Source: CAVRCA01 sp963719345
GTDB taxonomy: Bacteria > Pseudomonadota > Alphaproteobacteria > Acetobacterales > Acetobacteraceae
NCBI GenBank assembly: GCA_963719345.1
Contig: CAVRCA010000001.1
Coordinates: forward strand, 992,001-1,056,000
DNA length: 64,000 bases
Direction of reading: 5' to 3'
The notes below the pieces were generated by a model, which made no database searches, was not told the DNA's origin, and saw only the letters and a list, made by a program, of their open reading frames with translations. A program made the position numbers and the translations under genes. Shown piece after piece: positions 9,486 to 17,994 of the stretch; position 1 is the first letter of the stretch; the number at the start of each line of letters is the position of its first letter.

Positions 9486-10586
9486 ATGGCGCAGGTTTCG
9501 GTCCGCAAGGTCCTCAAGTCGTACGACGGCGATGTGCAGGCGGTGAAGGGCATCGACCTCGAGATCGCCGACCACGAATTCGTCGTGCTGGTCGGCCCCT
9601 CGGGGTGCGGCAAGTCCACGACGTTGCGGATGATCGCCGGGCTGGAGGAAATCACCGCCGGGGAAATCTGGATCGGCGGCGACCTCGTCAATGACGTGCC
9701 GCCGCGCGACCGCGACATCGCGATGGTGTTCCAGAACTACGCGCTCTACCCGCACATGAGCGTGTTCGACAACATGGCGTTCGGCCTCAAGCTCCGGAAA
9801 TTCGGCCGCGACGAGATCAAGCGCCGGGTCGACAACGCGGCGCGCATCCTCGACATCGGCGAGCTGCTGCAGCGCAAGCCAAAAGCCCTGTCCGGCGGCC
9901 AGCGCCAGCGTGTCGCGATGGGACGCGCCATCGTCCGCGACCCGAAAGTGTTCCTGTTCGACGAACCACTGTCGAACCTCGACGCCAAGCTGCGCGTGCA
10001 GATGCGCTACGAGATCAAGAAAGTGCATCAGACCGTCAACACGACAACGGTCTACGTCACGCACGACCAGATCGAGGCGATGACCCTGGCCGACCGCGTG
10101 GTGGTGATGAACCAGGGCAATATCGAGCAGGTCGGCCCACCGCAGGAGTTGTACCACCACCCGGCGACGCGATTTGTCGCCAGCTTCATCGGCAGCCCGG
10201 CGATGAATTTCTTCCCGTGCCGGGTGCAGAATGGCGCGGCCGGACTGTCGGTGCGCGTGACCGACGGGATGGTGCTGCCGGTGCCGCCGGCGCGCAAGGA
10301 CCGCTACGCCCCATTCAAGGATCGGGAAATGCTGCTCGGTCTGCGTCCCGAGCATCTGTTCGAGTATCACGACGACACCAAGCCCGGTATCGCCCGCATC
10401 GACGCTCCGGTCGACGTGGTCGAGCCGATGGGCATGGAGACCATGGTGTATTTCGTAGTCGGCAACACTCCCGTCTGCGCCCGCATCGACCCCGCGACCC
10501 ACGCCGCTCCTGGCGAGTCCCTGCCGCTCTCGGTGGATCTCAACCACATGCACCTAATCGAACCGGAAACCGGTCGGGTGGTCTAA
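9486..10586 (+). CDS. ABC transporter ATP-binding protein (MalK/UgpC family)
   Basis: 366 residues. Walker A GPSGCGKSTT (about 37-46), signature LSGGQRQRVAMGRA and Walker B VFLFDEPLSNLDAKLR are intact, with the switch His in VTHDQIEAM. The C-terminal 130 residues form the TOBE/MalK regulatory extension typical of CUT1 sugar importers. With the preceding three genes it makes a complete importer, so substrate uptake should be ATP-driven through the inner membrane. Confidence 0.95.
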   Translation: MAQVSVRKVLKSYDGDVQAVKGIDLEIADHEFVVLVGPSGCGKSTTLRMIAGLEEITAGEIWIGGDLVNDVPPRDRDIAMVFQNYALYPHMSVFDNMAFGLKLRKFGRDEIKRRVDNAARILDIGELLQRKPKALSGGQRQRVAMGRAIVRDPKVFLFDEPLSNLDAKLRVQMRYEIKKVHQTVNTTTVYVTHDQIEAMTLADRVVVMNQGNIEQVGPPQELYHHPATRFVASFIGSPAMNFFPCRVQNGAAGLSVRVTDGMVLPVPPARKDRYAPFKDREMLLGLRPEHLFEYHDDTKPGIARIDAPVDVVEPMGMETMVYFVVGNTPVCARIDPATHAAPGESLPLSVDLNHMHLIEPETGRVV

Positions 10587-10638
10587 GGCGACCATCTCAG
10601 GCTTCCTGTCGGTAGCAACAGAACGGTACGTCATCACG

Positions 10639-10703
10639 CATTCGGTTATCCAAGCGTCTAATCGGCTAAGCCGATGCACGTTTAACCGAAATGCCACATT
10701 CGG
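10639..10703 (+). promoter_or_regulatory. Structured leader with alternative hairpins upstream of the PiT genes
   Basis: In the 170-bp gap between the importer and the PiT genes I see three related arms: CATTCGGTTA (10639-10648), TAACCGAAATG (10683-10693) and CATTCGG (10697-10703). The middle arm can pair with either outer arm but not both. Between the first two lies a perfect 6-bp hairpin, ATCGGC-TAA-GCCGAT (10661-10675). This could be a transcript leader with two exclusive folds, or operator dyads. No Pho box was recognised. Seen directly; function is inference. Confidence 0.4.
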
Positions 10704-10756
10704 CGACAAGCACGCCGGATAGGAACGTTCCGCCAAAGTTTCTTGGGAAGCCAACG

Positions 10757-12385
10757 ATGTCAGACGTTGCCCTGCGGCCGGGCGCGCTTCGGCCCGCCGC
10801 GCACAAACCCAATCTCGACAACCAGGCGCATCCGGCGACCCTGCCGGTGTTCCTGCTTCTGCTTGTCTGTGGCATCGGCTACGCCGTTTACGGGCTGCTC
10901 AGCGACATGAACGGCGTCGGCCAGGAGCCGCTCGCCTTGGGTGCTTTCATCCTGCTGGGAATCGCCCTCCTGATTGCGCTCGGGTTCGAGTTCGTGAATG
11001 GCTTCCACGACACCGCGAACGCCGTTGCGACGGTCATCTACACGCACAGCTTGCCACCGGTCGTCGCGGTCATCTGGTCCGGCACCTTCAATTTCTTCGG
11101 CGTGCTGCTCTCGAGCGGTGCGGTGGCATACAGCGTCGTCACGCTCCTGCCCGTCGAACTGATCCTGCAGGTCGGCTCGGCAGCCGGCTACGCGATGATC
11201 TTCGCGCTGCTGATCGCCGCCATCATCTGGAACCTGGGCACCTGGGCTCTCGGCTTGCCGAACAGTTCGTCGCACGCCCTGATCGGCTCGGTGATCGGCG
11301 TTGGTCTCGCCAATCAACTCATGGCTCCCGCCGGCCAGGCAACTTCGGGCGTCGATTGGGGTCAGGCGCTCGGCGTGCTGCGGGCCCTGCTGTTCAGCCC
11401 GGTCGCCGGGTTCATCCTGTCAGCCCTTCTGCTGCTGGCGTTGAAGCTGGTCGTCCGCAACCCCGCCCTGTATCGCGAGCCGGACGGCAAGAACCCGCCA
11501 CCCCCACTCATTCGCGGCCTGCTGGTCCTCACCTGCACCGCGGTCTCGTTCGCCCACGGCGGCAACGACGGGCAGAAGGGCATGGGCCTGATCATGCTGA
11601 TCCTGATCGGCGCCGTGCCGACCGCTTATGCACTCAACCGCACGATGCCGGAGAGCGCCACGCCGGGCTTCGTCGAGACCACGAACCAGGCCCAGGCGAT
11701 CTTCCACGCCCGCGCCGGAACCAACCCGACCATCCCGGCGGCGCAAGCACGCACGCTGGTCGGCGACGCCTTGCGGACCAAGCAGTTGAACCGGCCCGAG
11801 GTGTTCGCCGCACTCGACTTACTCTCGGGCGACATCGCCAAGCAGGTGCAGAACTACGGTGCCATCCAGCATGTGCCCGCGGCGGCGACGTCGAACATGC
11901 GCAACGACATGTATCTGACGGCCGACGCCATACGGTTGCTGCCGAAGGCCGGAGCACAGTTCAGCCCGCAGGAGAGCCGCACGCTGAACGCCTACCAGAC
12001 CTCCCTGAACACCGGGACGCGCTTCATCCCGACTTGGGTGAAGGTATCCGTCGCGATCGCGCTCGGGCTCGGCACCATGGTCGGCTGGAAACGCATCGTG
12101 GTGACGGTGGGCGAGAAGATCGGCAAGCAGCATCTGAGCTACGCCCAGGGCGCATCGGCCGAACTCGTCGCGGCCGGTACCATCGGCCTGGCCGAGGCCT
12201 ACGGCCTGCCCGTCTCCACCACGCATATCCTGTCGAGCGGCGTCGCGGGAACGATGGCGGCAAACGGGTCAGGGCTGCAGTGGAGCACGGTGCGCAACAT
12301 GGCGCTGGCGTGGATATTGACCCTGCCGGCGGCCATCACGCTCGCCGGAGTTCTCTACTTCGTCCTGAGAACGGCCTTCGGCTAG
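10757..12385 (+). CDS. PiT-family inorganic phosphate transporter (first of two)
   Basis: 542 residues from the ATG at 10757, which has a better-placed purine-rich site than the in-frame ATG at 10691 lying inside the leader repeats. The PiT (PF01384) hallmarks are present twice as an inverted duplication: GFHDTANAVATVIYTHSLPP in the N-half and AEAYGLPVSTTHILSSGVAG in the C-half, with HGGNDGQKGMG between. A long hydrophilic loop (about residues 300-420) separates the two halves. These are low-affinity symporters of phosphate (metal-phosphate with H+ or Na+). The stop is 11 bp before a second PiT gene. Confidence 0.92.
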   Translation: MSDVALRPGALRPAAHKPNLDNQAHPATLPVFLLLLVCGIGYAVYGLLSDMNGVGQEPLALGAFILLGIALLIALGFEFVNGFHDTANAVATVIYTHSLPPVVAVIWSGTFNFFGVLLSSGAVAYSVVTLLPVELILQVGSAAGYAMIFALLIAAIIWNLGTWALGLPNSSSHALIGSVIGVGLANQLMAPAGQATSGVDWGQALGVLRALLFSPVAGFILSALLLLALKLVVRNPALYREPDGKNPPPPLIRGLLVLTCTAVSFAHGGNDGQKGMGLIMLILIGAVPTAYALNRTMPESATPGFVETTNQAQAIFHARAGTNPTIPAAQARTLVGDALRTKQLNRPEVFAALDLLSGDIAKQVQNYGAIQHVPAAATSNMRNDMYLTADAIRLLPKAGAQFSPQESRTLNAYQTSLNTGTRFIPTWVKVSVAIALGLGTMVGWKRIVVTVGEKIGKQHLSYAQGASAELVAAGTIGLAEAYGLPVSTTHILSSGVAGTMAANGSGLQWSTVRNMALAWILTLPAAITLAGVLYFVLRTAFG

Positions 12386-12396
12386 CTCGCGCGAAC

Positions 12397-13776
12397 ATGC
12401 TGACCCATCTGGTTCCGGCCTCGACCGGCTCTCTCGTCGTGCTCGTGTTCTGCTTCGTCCTGGTCCTCGCGTTCGAGGCGACGAACGGGTTCCACGACAC
12501 CGCCAACGCCGTCGCGACGGTGATCTACACGCACTCGCTGCCCCCCATCGCCGCGGTAATCCTTTCCGGCGTCATGAATTTTGCCGGCGTGCTGCTCGGC
12601 GGCGTGGCGGTGGCCTACACGATGGTCGAGCTGCTGCCGCCCGATGTCCTCACTCCGCCGAACGGCAATCCCGCGACCGGCATGCTGCTGGCGATCTTCC
12701 TCGCGGCGCTTCTATGGAATGTTGCAACCTGGTGGCGCGGCATCCCCAATTCCAGCTCGCATTGCCTGATCGGGTCGCTGATCGGCATCGGCGTCGCCGA
12801 CGCACTGATCGTCGGGCGTGGCGCCGGCCAAGGCGTGGACTGGAGTCAGGTCTGGAGCGTGGTCCGGGCCCTGCTGTTCTCGCCGTTGCTGGGGTTCGTC
12901 GGCGCTTTCCTGCTGTTCAAGATCGCCAGCCTCGTCATCCGCGACCGCCGGCTGTTCGAGCCCACCAAGCCGGGGGAACCGCCAAAACCGTGGGTTCGCT
13001 GCCTGTTGATCCTGACGTGCAGCGGCGTGAGCTTCTCGCACGGCTCGAACGACGGCCAGAAGAGCATCGGCCTTATCATGCTGACTGTGATCGGCCTCAT
13101 GCCCGCCTACTACACGTTGAACCTGACGTCGGGGGTGAAACCGCAGGAGGTCGCGCAGGCGGCGCAGTCGGCAATCCCCCTGATCCAACGCTTCGGCGAC
13201 GACCAGAGGGATCTGGCGGTGAAGGCGGCCCAGAGCCTGAGCGCACGCCTCGGCAATCTGCAGGCACTCACCGACATTCCTGAGCGCGACCGCTCGGCGG
13301 TGCGTGATGACATCTATCGACTGAACGACCAGCTCAAGCTGGTGAGCGAGCACGATCAGGCGCAGCCGCCGGAGAAGCAGCAGGCGAGCCAACTCCGGGG
13401 CAAGATGCGCAGCGCCGTCGAATACGCGCCGTGGTGGGTGCGGATCCTGAGCGCGCTCTGCCTCGGCATCGGCACGATGGTGGGCTACAAGCGGATCGTC
13501 ACCACGATCGGCGAACGGATCGGCAAGAAGCATCTTACGCCTGCCCAGGGCGCCTCGGCCGAGCTGGTCGCAGCCGGGCTGATCGGCACCGCCGGATACA
13601 GCGGTTTGCCGGTCAGCACGACCCATATCCTCTCGTCGGGGGTCGCCGGCACCATGGTCGGCGCCGGATCGGGCATGCAGTGGGGAACCGTGCGCAGCAT
13701 GGTGATCGCGTGGATCATCACCCTGCCGATCACCATCCTGCTCTCGGGCAGCCTGTTCTGGCTGCTCGCCGGATAG
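12397..13776 (+). CDS. PiT-family inorganic phosphate transporter (second of two)
   Basis: 459 residues, lacking the roughly 80-residue N-terminal extension of its upstream neighbour but otherwise the same architecture: GFHDTANAVATVIYTHSLPP at the start, SHGSNDGQKSIG in the middle, and YSGLPVSTTHILSSGVAG near the end. The central hydrophilic loop is rich in charged residues and differs from the neighbour's. The 11-bp spacing implies co-transcription. Tandem duplication is likely, yet the loops have diverged, suggesting different regulation or substrates. Confidence 0.92.
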   Translation: MLTHLVPASTGSLVVLVFCFVLVLAFEATNGFHDTANAVATVIYTHSLPPIAAVILSGVMNFAGVLLGGVAVAYTMVELLPPDVLTPPNGNPATGMLLAIFLAALLWNVATWWRGIPNSSSHCLIGSLIGIGVADALIVGRGAGQGVDWSQVWSVVRALLFSPLLGFVGAFLLFKIASLVIRDRRLFEPTKPGEPPKPWVRCLLILTCSGVSFSHGSNDGQKSIGLIMLTVIGLMPAYYTLNLTSGVKPQEVAQAAQSAIPLIQRFGDDQRDLAVKAAQSLSARLGNLQALTDIPERDRSAVRDDIYRLNDQLKLVSEHDQAQPPEKQQASQLRGKMRSAVEYAPWWVRILSALCLGIGTMVGYKRIVTTIGERIGKKHLTPAQGASAELVAAGLIGTAGYSGLPVSTTHILSSGVAGTMVGAGSGMQWGTVRSMVIAWIITLPITILLSGSLFWLLAG

Positions 13777-13780
13777 CCGT

Positions 13781-13990
13781 CTATTCGCCGGCTGGATTGA
13801 CCTCGGCGATGAACACGAGGTCGCCGGTCGCAACGTCCGGGCTGCCCGGCCCCTCGACCGAGACGAAATGCCCATCCTCCCGCTTGGCGATCCAGCGCGG
13901 GCCGTCACGCGCCTCTCGCTTGGCTTCCTCGACCACCTCGGCCGGCACTCCCGGCCAGAGCTCGTCGTCGAGGATGTTCACTTGCGACAT
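13781..13990 (-). CDS. Small conserved-looking hypothetical protein
   Basis: 69 residues, acidic, beginning MSQVNILDDELWPGVPAEVV and ending with the stretch DLVFIAEVNPAGE. It has a strong GGGGGGAGA site just upstream of the ATG and coding character in this frame only. No domain recognised. It runs convergent with the second PiT gene (5-bp gap) and lies immediately downstream of the broken FAD oxidoreductase on the same strand. Confidence 0.6.
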   Translation of the reverse strand: MSQVNILDDELWPGVPAEVVEEAKREARDGPRWIAKREDGHFVSVEGPGSPDVATGDLVFIAEVNPAGE

Positions 13991-13993
13991 CGG

Positions 13994-15226
13994 CTAGTCT
14001 CCCCCCAAAATTCGATCCACTGGCGAAAGCGCTGCAGCCGGGCGGAAGTTCACGTCGGAACGGCCAGCGCGCCCGACACGGTGCGCGCGATCCTGCCACG
14101 CGAAATTACTGCCCCCCGCCTGAAACCTTCCGGGGTTGACCGTGGGCAGGATCGCAAGCAGTCTCGCCGGGTCGCGGCCCGCCACCAGATCGGCAATCAG
14201 CCGGCCGACCGCGGGCGAGGTCTGGATGCCATAGCCCCCCTGCCCGGCGCACCAGAAGAAGCCCGGCGCCCGTGCATCCGGCCCGAGTCGCCAGGCTGCC
14301 GTCAGGGGTAAAACTGCGCAGCCCGGCCCAGCTCCGCTCGATGCGCCGCACCTCGATGTCGAGCGCCTGCTGCATGCGGTCGATCGCCACGGCGATATCG
14401 AGCTCTTCCGGTTGCACGTCGTGCGGGTGGGTCGGGCGTCTGGTCGGCCGGCGAGACCAGCAGCCGCGTGCGCGCCTCCGGGCGGACATACCAGGTTTCG
14501 CCGACATCGTTGATCATCGGCCAGTCTTCGACAGGCCAGGGCACGGGATCGATGACCGGGCGGTTCGCCGGCACGGGACCAGGCCGATGCCGGCGATCCC
14601 GCCTGCCCGCGACCTCATCGGCCCAAGCCCCGGCGGCGTTGACAATCACCGGCGCGCTGAATATTTCCCTGCCGCCGGTCGCGACCTGCCAGCTGCCGCC
14701 TATACGCTCGATCCGACCGGCACGCTTGCGCAACGCGAGAGCGCCGCCCGACGCCGCAGCTGGCGCAGATATCCTTGCAGGATCGCGGCTACGTCCATAT
14801 CGAACGCGTCGTCCTCGACCGCCGCCACCTCCGCGTATCCCGGGGCGCAACGCCGGCACCAATGTGGCGATCTCGGAGAGCGCGGCTGGCCGCAAGCCGA
14901 TGCCCTCCGCGAGCAGCGCCTCGAACCGCGTCGCGCTGGCCGGCAGGGGCGAGGAACACCACCGGCCGGCGACGGATAAGCGGGTGGTCGGCGAACCCGG
15001 CCGGCGGCTGCTCGAAGAAGCTGCGCGAGGCGCCGGTCAGGGCGCGGACGTCGGGTGGCCCGTAATTGAGCACCCACAGCGCGGCGGACCGGCCGGTGCT
15101 GTGATAGCCCGCCGCCTCCTCGGCCTCGAGCAGCGCCACCCGATGGGTGGGTGCGAGCGCCGCGGCGCAGGTCGCCCCGGCGATGCCGGCGCCGACCACG
15201 ATGACGTCGAACATGTGCGTGTCCAT
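13994..15226 (-). pseudogene. FAD-dependent amino-acid oxidoreductase (DAO/DadA-like), multiply frameshifted
   Basis: Fragments in different frames add up to one DAO-type flavoprotein of about 400 residues. N-terminus: MFDVIVVGAGIAGATCAAAL (FAD Rossmann, 15190-15226 region) and GYHSTGRSAALWV. Middle (14300-14895): VIVNAAGAWADEVAG. C-terminus (14110-14300): PGFFWCAGQGGYGIQTSP, the usual GG-Y-G-Q motif, ending in DPARLLAILPTVNPGRF. At least three frame changes are needed (near 14850, 14450 and 14290). The rest of each piece is well conserved, so sequencing error or very recent decay fits better than old decay. The family oxidises D-amino acids or glycine derivatives. The hydantoinase at 15302 is divergent, and a link to D-carbamoyl amino-acid use is possible. 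Confidence 0.7.
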
Positions 15227-15301
15227 GTGGCCAGTCTACACGCTCCGGCTTGTCTGCGCCTGCGCTGCGCACGACGATGCCGCCAACCAAAGGGGGCTCG
15301 C

Positions 15302-16729
15302 ATGATCGATCTCGTTATCCGAGGCGACACCGTGGTGACGCCGCGCGGCGTCGGCGCGCACGACATCGCGATCGAGGGGGAACGCATCGTCGCCGTGTCT
15401 CCCAAGGGGGCAACCGCCATTCCGGCGGGCGCGCGGCTGGTCGATGCGGGCGAAAAGATCGTCATGCCCGGCGGTATCGACCCGCATGTGCATTGCAAAT
15501 GGCCGCTGCCCAACCCGGATGGCACATGGGGCGAGACCGATCCGCCCGAGGTGGTCAGCCGCGCCGCGCTGTTCGGCGGGACCACCACCATGATCGATTT
15601 CACCCGCGCCTCGCAGGGCAGTTCGGTGCAGAACGCGATCGAGCAGCGCGAGAAGGACTGGCGGGGCAAATGCGCCTGCGACTACGCCCAGCACATCATG
15701 GTGGAGGGCGCGCTGCCGCTCGACCTCTACGGCCAGCTCGCCGAAGCGATCCAGTCCGGCTATCCGACGGTGAAAATCTTCACCACCGACATCACGCCTT
15801 CCCGCAAGGGCCGGATGGTGGATTTCGGCGACATCCACGAGGTGTTTCAGGTGCTCGCCGCGAACCAGGGTCTCGGCGTCATCCATGCCGAGGACAATGA
15901 CATCGTGATGCACATGTACGCCAAGCTGATCCGCGAGCAACGGACCGGCTTCGAGAACATGGCGGAGGTGCACAACGCGCTGTCGGAGGATTTGTCGTTC
16001 CGGCGCGTGATCCGACTGGCCGAAAGCGTGCCGGGCACCGCCCTCTACATGATGCACGTGAGTGCCGCGACCGGCGTCGACGCGATCCGCGATGGTCGCG
16101 CACGCGGGCTGCCGATCTACGGCGAGACCCTGCACCAGTACATGCTGTATTCGAGCGAGGACTACAAGAAGCCGAACGGCCAGATCTATCACACGTATCC
16201 GTCGCTGAAATCGGCGGAGGACCAGGCGGCGCTATGGGGCGGCACGCTCGACGGCGCGATCAACGCGGTCGCCACCGACGAGATCTGCTGCAGCCTGCAA
16301 CGCAAGCTGCAGGGCAAACGGGTCGACGACACCACGGGCGGCAACGCCGGCGTCGAGCCGCGCGTCGCCCTGATGTATACCGAGATGGTCGGCCGCCGCT
16401 CCTATACGCTGAGCCGCTTCGTCGATCTTGTCTCGAGCAACGCCGCACGGATCATGGGGCTCTACCCGCGCAAGGGCGCGCTTGCGACGGGCAGCGACGC
16501 GGATCTCTGCATCCTCGATCCCGCCTTGCGGCGCACCCTGCGCGCGGCCGATCTGCACGAGGCGGACTACAGCCCGTGGGAAGGCCATGAGATGCTCGCC
16601 TGGCCGAGCATGACCATCCTGAGAGGAAAAGTGGTGATGGAAGACGGCGCCTACGCCGGCGATCTCGGCTACGGGCGATGGCTCGAGCGGCACATCGACC
16701 CGACCCTCATCGCCGGTCCGAAACTCTGA
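15302..16729 (+). CDS. Hydantoinase / dihydropyrimidinase family amidohydrolase
   Basis: 475 residues, normal for cyclic amidohydrolases that open hydantoin or dihydropyrimidine rings. GGIDPHVH gives the metal ligands His62 and His64; Lys158 in YPTVKIF is the expected carboxylated bridging Lys; HAEDNDIV and MHVSAATG supply further His ligands. ATDEICCS near residue 322 holds the catalytic Asp. The residue after the HxH motif and the FTTD that follows Lys differ from classical D-hydantoinases (HTH, FMAY), so substrate range may differ. Divergent from the broken FAD oxidoreductase; the binding-protein genes that follow are convergent. Confidence 0.88.
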   Translation: MIDLVIRGDTVVTPRGVGAHDIAIEGERIVAVSPKGATAIPAGARLVDAGEKIVMPGGIDPHVHCKWPLPNPDGTWGETDPPEVVSRAALFGGTTTMIDFTRASQGSSVQNAIEQREKDWRGKCACDYAQHIMVEGALPLDLYGQLAEAIQSGYPTVKIFTTDITPSRKGRMVDFGDIHEVFQVLAANQGLGVIHAEDNDIVMHMYAKLIREQRTGFENMAEVHNALSEDLSFRRVIRLAESVPGTALYMMHVSAATGVDAIRDGRARGLPIYGETLHQYMLYSSEDYKKPNGQIYHTYPSLKSAEDQAALWGGTLDGAINAVATDEICCSLQRKLQGKRVDDTTGGNAGVEPRVALMYTEMVGRRSYTLSRFVDLVSSNAARIMGLYPRKGALATGSDADLCILDPALRRTLRAADLHEADYSPWEGHEMLAWPSMTILRGKVVMEDGAYAGDLGYGRWLERHIDPTLIAGPKL

Positions 16730-16754
16730 TCGGCGCAAGCCGCCCCGGACAGCT

Positions 16755-17969
16755 TCACGTCAGTTCCGAGCCCTCGATCAAGTCGCCGAACCGCTCCCAC
16801 GTCTTGCCGGTCCAGTGCATCAACTGGAGCTGGCGCATTGGCCGGTAGTTCGTGGGACTGGTGTTGAGCGTCATGCCCGGCAACAGCGTCGGGCACCGGA
16901 CCTCGTGCAAGTTGAGGGCCTGCCGCATGATGTTCTCGCGCGAGAGGTCGTTGCCGCAGGCGCGGAGCACGTGGCAGAGCGTGAACCCGCAGCCATAGCC
17001 GAAGACGTTGCCGGCGTCCGCGAGGTCTCCCTCCGGGTAGTATTTCGCCATGAAGGCCCGCCAGTCGCGCATCTCGGGATCGTCGCGCCAGGACGGATCG
17101 GTCGGGTCCTTCAGGTAGTACGAGCTGATCGCCCCGACGGCGCGCTCCGGTCCGGCCGGCTCCATGACCGAAGCGACGGAAATGCCGACATTGCTTGCGA
17201 TATGGGCCGCCTTCCAGCCGAGCTCGTATTTCTTGCGAAACACCATGGCCGAAAACTTCGGGGTGCAGGCGCTGACCAGCAGATCGACGCCGGCCTCCTT
17301 CAGCGACACGAGCTGCGAGTCGATCGTCGGGTCGGTGACTTCGTAGGTGCTCTGGACCACCTTCGCGAACCGCTCGCCCATCACGTCCTGCAAGCCGAGC
17401 ACATAGTCCTTGCCGAAATCGTCGTTCTGGAAGAGCAGCCCGACCTTGGCTTCCGGCCGCTCCCGGAGAATGTACTTGGCGTAGATCCGAGCCTCGATCC
17501 GATAACTCGGCGTCCAGAAGATCGTCCAGGGGTGCTCCTTGTAGTCCGCCCACTTGTCGGCGCCCGTCGAGATGAAGAGGTGCGGGATCTTCTTCTGATT
17601 GACGTATTTGACGATCGCGGTGTTGGTGGCGGTGCCGAGCGGGTTGAACAGGAAGGCCACCCCGTCCTGCTCGATCAGCCGTCGCGTCTGCTCCACCGTC
17701 TTGGGCGGGCTGTACGCGTCGTCGTAGGATATGAAATTGAGTTTCCTCCCGTTGATCCCACCCTGCTCGTTGATCATCCTGAAATACGCCGCTTCCGCCC
17801 GAGCAATGGTGGCATAGGCCGACGCCGGACCACTGTACGGATAGGTGTTGCCGAACTTGATCTCGGTAGCCGACACCCCCGGCGCCTGCTCGGCCCGGGC
17901 GATGCGTGGTGCGGCAAGCGCGACGGGGGCGAAGGCGGCGCCTCCCAACAGCGTGCGTCGGCCGATCAT
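16755..17969 (-). CDS. ABC transporter substrate-binding protein, LivJ-like (copy 1 of 4)
   Basis: 404 residues with a twin-arginine-like leader (GRRTLLGGAAFAPVALAA). It belongs to the periplasmic-binding type I family (Peripla_BP_6) used by branched-chain amino-acid importers. Shared marks with the next three genes are YSGPASAY after the first strand, SYDDAYSPPKTVEQ, NDDFGKDYVLGL and NTSPTNYRPMRQLQLM. It is the last gene of the minus-strand liv array. Ligand unknown; related proteins bind amino acids, amides, urea or aromatic acids. Confidence 0.9.
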   Translation of the reverse strand: MIGRRTLLGGAAFAPVALAAPRIARAEQAPGVSATEIKFGNTYPYSGPASAYATIARAEAAYFRMINEQGGINGRKLNFISYDDAYSPPKTVEQTRRLIEQDGVAFLFNPLGTATNTAIVKYVNQKKIPHLFISTGADKWADYKEHPWTIFWTPSYRIEARIYAKYILRERPEAKVGLLFQNDDFGKDYVLGLQDVMGERFAKVVQSTYEVTDPTIDSQLVSLKEAGVDLLVSACTPKFSAMVFRKKYELGWKAAHIASNVGISVASVMEPAGPERAVGAISSYYLKDPTDPSWRDDPEMRDWRAFMAKYYPEGDLADAGNVFGYGCGFTLCHVLRACGNDLSRENIMRQALNLHEVRCPTLLPGMTLNTSPTNYRPMRQLQLMHWTGKTWERFGDLIEGSELT

Positions 17970-17994
17970 CTGGCTTCTCCCTTCATCGCGAGTT

